Shown here: piece after piece, positions 7,129 through 11,613 of the stretch | Position numbering within the stretch: the stretch's first letter is position 1 | Layout of the letters: each line of letters opens with the position of its first letter | NCBI GenBank assembly: GCA_012510755.1 | Contig: JAAZHL010000053.1 | Span: 1 to 13,762, forward strand | Reading direction: 5' to 3' | Origin: Leucobacter sp. | Lineage (GTDB): Bacteria > Actinomycetota > Actinomycetes > Actinomycetales > Microbacteriaceae | DNA length: 13,762 nucleotides | Program-made: the position numbers and the translations under genes | The notes under the pieces: generated by a model | Told to the model about the DNA's origin: nothing | Database searches by the model: none | What the model saw: only the letters and a program-made list of their open reading frames with translations

Positions 7129-8390
7129 AAGAAACACTTCCCTTCGCCTCGGTACGTCAGCAGCAGGTCATCGGTCTGCCCATTCCCACCAGCGTTCACT
7201 CTCACGGGCACGACCTCATTCGCGTGCTCCATGGGTTCGCCCGATTTCGTGTGACGCAGCCACACCCGGTCACCGACCGCTAAACCACGAGCGGCGTGAC
7301 CGATGAGCGGTGACTGCACTTCACCCGCTCCCTCACGGGCAGCGTAGGAAAGCCCCGCGGGCCACACGATTTGTGGCAATCGGTCGCGCCCTGCAGGGCC
7401 CGAGGCCACCCAACCGCCGCCTAACACGGTGGCCGTCTTTGCGTTCGGACGGCGCACCACATCAAGCGCAAACGCAACCGCTGGGGCTGGGCTGAACGAC
7501 CGATAGTTGTCGAATAGGTGCGGGCCGAAGAGCCCGCTACCGACAGCGACCTCAGTAATCGAAGGTTCGGCTGCGGTTCGCTCGATCGAACCGGTGCCGC
7601 CACCGTTCACAAACTGCAGGTCGGCGATCGAGCGCACCGCACTGATCGCGGCGGCGCGGCGTTCGGCAAGTTCGGCGGCGCTCTGCTGCTGCATGGCGCG
7701 CATCACCGCGCCCGTCATCGGTCGCCCGATGGGCTGGTCACCCACACCCGCGATCTGCGCTTCGTATGACATCACGCCTACGAGGGTGAAACCGGGTCGT
7801 TGCAGCACACGCTCGGCAAGTCTGCGCAATTGTTCGGGCTCACGCACGGGCGAGCGCAGCGCACCTATCCTGCCAAGAACTCGCAATTCAAACGAAGCGT
7901 CAAAGTCGCGGCACACCCGTATGCTGTTGCGGCTCGTCGGCGATGCAACACGGTCGATCAGTTCAAGCTGGTCGACGCTGTCAATCATTACGGTGACACG
8001 GTTCGCTGCCGCTTCGTTGCGCGCCAGTTGCGCGTATGCGGCACGGTCGGTGCTCGGATAGGCAACCACAACGTCATCGATCGTTTCACTGAGCCAGAGC
8101 GCCTCGGGCAGCGTATATGCGAGCACACCGTGGTAGCCGGGCAGCGCGAGCACCGCATCGAGCACACTACGCAGCCGCACCGACTTCGACGCGACGCGCA
8201 GAGGTGTGCCGTGCGCACGACGCAGCATGTCGTGCGCGTTGTGGGCAAGCGCCTCGAGACACAGCGCAACCACTGGTGCGCTCTGGTCTGCAGTCGCCTC
8301 TGTCAGGCTCGGCCAATAACTGGCGGGGCGCATCCATGGCTCTCTCGCCGCTGCCGCGAGCAGCTCTGGGGCGGCAAGGTCGAGTGTCAT
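7125..8390 (-). CDS. PLP-dependent alanine-racemase-fold enzyme, amino acid deaminase/aldolase type
   Basis: Protein of 421 residues with a fold-type III PLP barrel, related to D-threonine aldolase and D-serine dehydratase. K69 in VASKSVR is the expected Schiff-base lysine. FVNGGGTGSIERT (about 262-274) and the following EVAVGSGLFGPHLFD match the phosphate-binding and barrel-end segments. The C-terminal D-serine-dehydratase-like domain carries VWLRHTKSGEPMEHAN. Relatives often read HAKAGELCE there; the cysteine position is methionine here, so metal dependence may differ. It is followed with a 4-bp ATGA overlap by the ALO-type oxidoreductase, and its last sense codon is TTA. The start ATG at 8390 has no Shine-Dalgarno but TAGACT lies 6 nt upstream, suggesting a leaderless message. 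A D-amino acid is the likely substrate class; the exact one is unknown. Confidence 0.85.
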   Translation of the reverse strand: MTLDLAAPELLAAAAREPWMRPASYWPSLTEATADQSAPVVALCLEALAHNAHDMLRRAHGTPLRVASKSVRLRSVLDAVLALPGYHGVLAYTLPEALWLSETIDDVVVAYPSTDRAAYAQLARNEAAANRVTVMIDSVDQLELIDRVASPTSRNSIRVCRDFDASFELRVLGRIGALRSPVREPEQLRRLAERVLQRPGFTLVGVMSYEAQIAGVGDQPIGRPMTGAVMRAMQQQSAAELAERRAAAISAVRSIADLQFVNGGGTGSIERTAAEPSITEVAVGSGLFGPHLFDNYRSFSPAPAVAFALDVVRRPNAKTATVLGGGWVASGPAGRDRLPQIVWPAGLSYAAREGAGEVQSPLIGHAARGLAVGDRVWLRHTKSGEPMEHANEVVPVRVNAGGNGQTDDLLLTYRGEGKCFL

Positions 8391-8469
8391 GGTCGCAGTC
8401 TAACCCGCGCAGGCTCGCATTCACGGTCACCCGCTCTCGGTCGCGCAGTCGCCATCGCGCACGTGCGAT

Positions 8470-8565
8470 CTAACGGTCGCGGCGGATCCTCTTCACTCTC
8501 ATGATGATGGCAGAAATGATAGTAATGACGATCACTGCGACAAGCAAAAACTTTGCTACAACCAT
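8470..8565 (-). CDS. 31-residue single-span membrane peptide, hypothetical
   Basis: Small open frame with ATG at 8565 and TAG at 8470. It starts MVVAKFLLVAVIVITI and continues ISAIIMRVKRIRRDR: one hydrophobic helix (about 5-22) followed by a strongly basic tail with no acidic residue until D30. This is a textbook N-out, C-in small membrane protein by the positive-inside rule. AGGGGG lies 7 nt before the ATG as a ribosome site, supporting real translation. It is divergent from the 53-residue membrane protein gene, sharing a 77-bp promoter region with nested inverted repeats. It lies 79 bp upstream of the PLP gene on the same strand. I do not recognise a family; a role as a regulator or subunit of a membrane complex is only a possibility. 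Confidence 0.6.
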   Translation of the reverse strand: MVVAKFLLVAVIVITIISAIIMRVKRIRRDR

Positions 8566-8570
8566 CTGAG

Positions 8571-8608
8571 ACCCCCTACCAGCAACAGTTGCTTCGACGC
8601 AAGGGGGT
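8571..8608. promoter_or_regulatory. Nested inverted repeats between divergent small genes
   Basis: Outer arms ACCCCCT (8571-8577) and AGGGGGT (8602-8608) are perfect inverted copies. Inside lies AGCAAC-A-GTTGCT (8581-8593), a 13-bp palindrome. The left outer arm is the ribosome site of the 31-residue peptide gene in its own sense; the right outer arm touches the GTTC box of the 53-residue protein's promoter. It could act as a shared operator or, in the minus transcript, as a stem sequestering the Shine-Dalgarno. Confidence 0.55.
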
Positions 8609-8633
8609 TCATCGCCAAGATCTGCATGGGTAC
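8607..8633 (+). promoter_or_regulatory. SigF/SigB-like promoter for the small-protein operon
   Basis: GTTC (8607-8610), 17 bp, then GGGTAC (8628-8633) resembles the GTTT-N15-17-GGGTA pattern of mycobacterial SigF and the related Bacillus SigB. Transcription would start about 8640, only a few bases before the ATG at 8643. That agrees with the lack of a good Shine-Dalgarno there. The match is by eye and the -35 box differs at its last base. Confidence 0.5.
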
Positions 8634-8642
8634 GTTCGACTC

Positions 8643-8804
8643 ATGAACGCAATATTCGCAGTAATCATCGTCATCGCAATCGTGCTCGCAATCGTTGGTG
8701 GCCTCGTGGAGGCAGTCAACTTCTTGCTCTGGGTTGGCCTCGCTCTGTTGATTATCGCAGTCATCGCCTGGCTGCTCAGAAGCATCAGTGGCAGCCGCCG
8801 ATAA
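8643..8804 (+). CDS. 53-residue two-span membrane protein, hypothetical
   Basis: Small hydrophobic protein. Residues about 3-20 form a first membrane span and 28-45 a second, joined by LVEAVNFL; the end RSISGSRR is basic and probably cytoplasmic. The WVGLALLIIAVIAWLLR segment resembles many small actinobacterial membrane proteins, but I cannot name a family. The frame extends upstream to 8553, but the ATG at 8643 is preferred because the upstream part lacks coding character and contains the promoter. It is 47 bp upstream of the acidic ESFPGSDPP protein on the same strand, so the two are likely one operon. A SigF-like promoter suggests stationary-phase or stress expression. Confidence 0.72.
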   Translation: MNAIFAVIIVIAIVLAIVGGLVEAVNFLLWVGLALLIIAVIAWLLRSISGSRR

Positions 8805-8851
8805 TCAGGCACGTCGAGCGTATTAACTTCGACCGTATTAGGAGCAATCGA

Positions 8852-9082
8852 ATGACGCACTCAGAGAATTCAGAACTCCCCCACACAAACGGCAGCGCAG
8901 CTGGTCGCACTACTGGTACAGCAGCCGATTCCGAAGACGTGAACAAAGTGCCAGACGAAGCCCCCGTCGACGTTGCCGAGCGTCCCGGCGACAGCCAGGT
9001 CAGTCACGAACACGCCGACGAACTCGCCGACGAGTGGGGCGAGGAGTCATTCCCCGGAAGTGACCCTCCCGCACATTACTAA
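8852..9082 (+). CDS. 76-residue acidic protein with ESFPGSDPP C-terminal motif
   Basis: Hydrophilic, low-complexity, acidic protein that is probably disordered: rich in Glu, Asp, Ser, Thr and Gly, without hydrophobic span or cysteine. The end, DEWGEESFPGSDPPAHY, matches a short 'ESFPASDPP'-like motif I know from the tails of small bacterial proteins of unknown function; here Ala is Gly. AGGAG is 6 nt before the ATG at 8852, so initiation is well supported. It follows the 53-residue membrane protein on the same strand. Upstream, a near-repeat TCGAGCGTATTA / TCGACCGTATTA (8814-8840 region) could hold an extra promoter. The stop codon TAA overlaps a following ATG (TAATG) that opens a frame through the 66-bp repeats. 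Confidence 0.75.
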   Translation: MTHSENSELPHTNGSAAGRTTGTAADSEDVNKVPDEAPVDVAERPGDSQVSHEHADELADEWGEESFPGSDPPAHY

Positions 9083-9118
9083 TGTTCGCCCGAGTGGCCT
9101 CTTGGTTCAGCACGCGCC

Positions 9119-9285
9119 CGGGGGCCGCTACAAATGCCCAGAAATGGGCATTTCTGTCATATCAAACCGAGCTCGAGACTCGCTCGGGGGCCGCTACAAA
9201 TGCCCAGAAATGGGCATTTCTGTCATATCAAACCGAGCTCGAGACTCGCTCGGGGGCCGCTACAAATGCCCAGAAATGGGCATTT
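9119..9285. repeat. 66-bp tandem repeat, 2.5 copies, hairpin-rich
   Basis: Two identical full copies (9119-9184, 9185-9250) and a 35-bp partial copy (9251-9285). Each unit starts CGGGGGCCGCTAC and contains AAATGCCCA-GAAA-TGGGCATTT, a 9-bp stem with a GAAA tetraloop. The overlapping CAGAAATG-GG-CATTTCTG is a second perfect inverted repeat that competes with the first. CCGAGC and GCTCGG, 9 nt apart and spanning the end of each unit, form a further stem. The array lies between the end of the acidic-protein gene (+) and the 3' side of the tRNA region (-). The third copy diverges inside the second inverted repeat. Copies identical to the base indicate recent expansion. Confidence 0.95.
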
Positions 9286-9294
9286 GCTTAACGC

Positions 9295-9319
9295 GTCCCC
9301 CCCACTGGGATTCGAACCC
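9295..9319 (-). pseudogene. Truncated duplicate of the adjacent tRNA 3' end
   Basis: GTCCCCCCCACTGGG followed by ATTCGAACCC repeats the 3' part of the tRNA at 9371-9394 with one extra C. This covers the T-arm and the 3' acceptor strand. The rest of the tRNA is missing: directly next to the T-stem fragment sits the GCAAAGC hairpin (9321-9337), whose core also lies in the 5' leader of the intact tRNA. The simplest reading is a tandem duplicate that lost about 50-60 nt of tRNA body. Confidence 0.75.
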
Positions 9320-9320
9320 C

Positions 9321-9337
9321 GCAAAGCATCGCTTTGC
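9321..9337. repeat. GCAAAGC hairpin, copy 1
   Basis: GCAAAGC-ATC-GCTTTGC, a perfect 7-bp stem with a 3-nt loop. GCAAAGCATCGCTT here is identical to 9458-9471 on the other side of the intact tRNA. Confidence 0.7.
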
Positions 9338-9371
9338 GCCGCAAGGCCCGCCGAACCTAATCAAAGTTAAG

Positions 9372-9445
9372 TCCCCCCACTGGGATTCGAACCCAGACTG
9401 TATCGATTTTAAGTCGACTGCCTCTGCCGGTTGGGCTATGGGGGG
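9372..9445 (-). tRNA. tRNA with anticodon UAA (Leu?) and short variable arm
   Basis: 74 nt in cloverleaf form. The acceptor stem CCCCCCA / TGGGGGG has 7 perfect pairs and discriminator A; the 3' CCA is not encoded. The D-arm GCC...GGC has three pairs, with GG in the loop. The anticodon stem GTCGA / TCGAT (one G-U) has loop CTTAAAA, so the anticodon is UAA. The variable region is only ACAGT, 5 nt. The T-stem CTGGG / CCCAG encloses the canonical loop TTCGAAT. UAA reads leucine UUA, yet bacterial tRNA-Leu is normally class II with a long variable arm, so the amino acid identity is open. Intact stems argue that it is functional. It lies downstream of pckA on the same strand, past a terminator. 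Confidence 0.85.
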
Positions 9446-9455
9446 CAAGACGCTG

Positions 9456-9475
9456 GCGCAAAGCATCGCTTGCGC
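9456..9475. repeat. GCGCAA hairpin, copy 2, in tRNA leader
   Basis: GCGCAA (9456-9461) and TTGCGC (9470-9475) form a stem 11 bp from the tRNA 5' end. It shares a 14-bp identical core with the hairpin at 9321-9337 and marks the duplicated unit. Confidence 0.65.
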
Positions 9476-9549
9476 ATCGACGCCCAGAACACGCCCTCGC
9501 GCTCTGCCAAGGGCTAACTCTACTGAAAAGTGTATCGATTAAGAAAGTA

Positions 9550-9585
9550 GTGAGCCCCACAGCTGGGCAGAACTGCGGGGCTCAC
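9550..9585 (-). terminator. Intrinsic terminator after pckA
   Basis: GTGAGCCCC (9550-9558) pairs perfectly with GGGGCTCAC (9577-9585); inside, CAG pairs with CTG after a mismatch. In the minus direction the stem is followed by TACTTTCTTAA, a T-rich tail. It lies 64 nt past the pckA stop. A weaker stem AGCTGCT / AGCAGCT (9628-9650) sits right at the stop codon. Confidence 0.85.
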
Positions 9586-9648
9586 GGTCTAGGGGCTGCG
9601 TCACACGTTGGCGTATCGATGTGACTCAGCTGCTCAACGACTCAGCAG

Positions 9649-11496
9649 CTAAGCGCTCAGGCGTGCACGCAGATCGCTCAGCTCAGCTACGAGAGCCGAC
9701 GGTATTTTGTCACCGAACTGAGCGAAGAATTCATCGGTGAGGTTGCACTCTGCGAGCCATGACTCAGCATCGATCGCGAACAACTCATCGAGTTTGTCTT
9801 CGATCTGTTCGATGCCGCTCAGGTTGAGTTCGTCCTGCGCAGGCAACGTGCCGATCGCGGTCTGACGACCCTCATATTCGCCTTCGACTCGGCGAATGAT
9901 CCAGTCGAGCACGCGCGAGTTGTCGCCGAAGCCCGGCCACAAGAAGCTGCCGTCGGCACCCTTACGGAACCAGTTCACCTGGAAGATCTTGGGCGCACCT
10001 TCGCCGAGCTTCTCGCCCATGTCGAGCCAGTGCCCCCAGTAGTCGGCCATGTTGTAGCCACAGAACGGCAACATCGCGAAGGGGTCGCGGCGCAGTTCAC
10101 CGACAGTGCCCTCGGCGGCTGCGGTGCGCTCACTTGAGATCGTTGCGCCCATAAACACGCCGTGCTGCCAGCTGAGCGACTGCGCAACGAGTGGCACGTT
10201 GGTGGCGCGTCGACCGCCAAAGAGAATCGCGTCGAGCGGCACACCGTCTTGCTCGAACCAGTCGTCTGCGAGGGTTGGAGTCTGCTGAATCGGCACGGTG
10301 AACCGAGAGTTTGGGTGAGCAGCCAGTTTGCCCGATTCTGGAGTCCACTCGTCACCAAGCCAATCAATGAGGTGCTCGGGAACCGCATCGGTCTTCCCCT
10401 CCCACCACACGTCGCCGTCGTCGGTCAGCGCGACGTTGGTGAAGATGGTGTTGCCCCACATCGTGTCCATGGCGACAGGGTTGGTCGATTCGCCGGTACC
10501 TGGCGCCACACCAAAGAACCCTGCCTCTGGGTTGATGGCACGCAGTCGACCGTCTGGGCCGGGGCGCAGCCAGGCGATGTCATCGCCAATCGTTTCGACC
10601 TTCCAGCCTGGAATGGTCGGCTGCAGCATGGCGAGGTTAGTCTTACCCGTAGCTGATGGGAACGCCGCCGAGATGTGGTAGCTCTTGCCGGTTTCGGTGT
10701 TGGTGAGCTTGAGCAGCAGCATATGCTCGGCCATCCAGCCTTCGCTCTTGCCCATCACGCTCGCGATGCGCAGCGCGAAGCACTTCTTCGAGAGCAGCGC
10801 GTTGCCGCCGTAGCCCGAACCGTATGACCACACTTCGAGGGTCTCAGGGAAGTGGGTGATGTATTTGAGGTCGTTGCACGGCCAGGCGACGTCTGCCTGT
10901 CCAGCTTCGAGAGGCGCACCAACTGAGTGCACCGTGCGCACCCATTCGCTGCCCGGGGTGATGCCGTCAAGAGCGGCCTGACCCATGCGGGTCATGATGC
11001 GCATGTTGAGCACGGCGTAGGGCGAGTCGGTGATCTCAATACCAAGCTGCGTGATCGCACCGCCCACGGGGCCCATCGAGAACGGCACAATGTACATGGT
11101 GCGACCGCGCATGCTGCCGTCAAACAGCGGCATGAGCTCGGCCTTCATCTCTGCGGGTGCACACCAATTGTTCGTGGGGCCAGCGTCAGCTTCGTTCTCG
11201 CTACAGATGAACGTGCGGTCTTCGACGCGAGCAACGTCACCGGGGTGAGAGCGGGCGAGAAAGCTGCCCGGGCGCAGATCCTTGTTTAAAGCAATCAACG
11301 AACCCGCTTCGACCATTTCGCTCGTGATGCGGTTCCATTCGTCTTGCGAGCCGTCACACCAGACCACTGCATCTGGTTTGGTCAGCTCTGCGACTTCGGT
11401 GACCCACTGCAAAATCTCGGGGTTTTCGGTGGTTGCTGCTTCTCGTACCATCGTCGAGATTGCAGCAGTAGCTTCAAGAGCCGATGCACTGCCCAT
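9649..11496 (-). CDS. pckA: Phosphoenolpyruvate carboxykinase (GTP)
   Basis: Converts oxaloacetate and GTP to PEP, CO2 and GDP; cytoplasmic, the committed gluconeogenic step. From the ATG at 11496 it has 615 residues, matching the GTP-dependent class (about 600-620). Visible signatures: MYIVPFSMGPVGG (about 134-146), GSGYGGNALLSKKCFALRIA (226-245), the P-loop FPSATGKTNLAM (279-290), the metal site in ETIGDDIAWL, FGGRR and GFGDNSRVLDWI. The usual P-loop reads FPSACGKTN; here the cysteine is threonine (T283). The frame extends to 11562, but an AGGAG about 10 nt upstream and the family length support 11496; an in-frame ATG at 11514 overlaps that ribosome site. It is divergent from a RamB/PrpR-type regulator, which probably controls it. 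Confidence 0.96.
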   Translation of the reverse strand: MGSASALEATAAISTMVREAATTENPEILQWVTEVAELTKPDAVVWCDGSQDEWNRITSEMVEAGSLIALNKDLRPGSFLARSHPGDVARVEDRTFICSENEADAGPTNNWCAPAEMKAELMPLFDGSMRGRTMYIVPFSMGPVGGAITQLGIEITDSPYAVLNMRIMTRMGQAALDGITPGSEWVRTVHSVGAPLEAGQADVAWPCNDLKYITHFPETLEVWSYGSGYGGNALLSKKCFALRIASVMGKSEGWMAEHMLLLKLTNTETGKSYHISAAFPSATGKTNLAMLQPTIPGWKVETIGDDIAWLRPGPDGRLRAINPEAGFFGVAPGTGESTNPVAMDTMWGNTIFTNVALTDDGDVWWEGKTDAVPEHLIDWLGDEWTPESGKLAAHPNSRFTVPIQQTPTLADDWFEQDGVPLDAILFGGRRATNVPLVAQSLSWQHGVFMGATISSERTAAAEGTVGELRRDPFAMLPFCGYNMADYWGHWLDMGEKLGEGAPKIFQVNWFRKGADGSFLWPGFGDNSRVLDWIIRRVEGEYEGRQTAIGTLPAQDELNLSGIEQIEDKLDELFAIDAESWLAECNLTDEFFAQFGDKIPSALVAELSDLRARLSA

Positions 11497-11533
11497 GCCG
11501 TCGTTTCTCCTCATGTCAAGAAATGTGAGTACT

Positions 11534-11562
11534 ACTATTCTGCGTGAACAACAGATGGCCAA
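11534..11562 (-). promoter_or_regulatory. Candidate pckA promoter
   Basis: In minus sense TTGGCC (11562-11557), 17 bp, then AATAGT (11539-11534): four of six matches to each sigma-70 box with ideal spacing. Transcription would start around 11527, about 30 nt before the ATG, leaving room for the AGGAG site. Confidence 0.5.
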
Positions 11563-11573
11563 CTAGCAAATTT
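11563..11573. promoter_or_regulatory. Candidate RamB-type operator in the pckA/regulator divergent region
   Basis: In minus sense the sequence reads AAATTTGCTAG, close to the TTTGC-containing half of the RamB motif known from Corynebacterium (AACTTTGCAAA), 8 of 11 positions. It abuts the -35 box of the pckA promoter and lies about 30 bp before the regulator's -10 element. That position could serve both control of pckA and autoregulation. A short motif matched by eye. Confidence 0.4.
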
Positions 11574-11601
11574 GGACTGTAAAGAATCAGCATTTTTGAC
11601 G

Positions 11602-11607
11602 TATAGT
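11602..11607 (+). promoter_or_regulatory. -10 element for a leaderless regulator mRNA
   Basis: TATAGT ends 6 nt before the ATG at 11614, placing the expected transcription start at the A of that ATG. No Shine-Dalgarno precedes the ATG. The -35 region is unclear. Confidence 0.45.
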
Positions 11608-11613
11608 CAAGAT

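Noticed and set aside
9119..9285. CRISPR array
   Set aside because: The 66-bp units are directly tandem with identical content; there are no variable spacers and no cas gene.
9295..9394. attL/attR of an integrated element
   Set aside because: The two tRNA 3' ends are only about 75 bp apart with no integrase; duplication with deletion explains the shared hairpin better. Kept only as an alternative.
8973..9542. 189-residue frame spanning repeats and tRNA
   Set aside because: It crosses the repeat array and the tRNA locus (antisense) and overlaps the acidic-protein gene in another frame; open only by composition and the 66-bp period.
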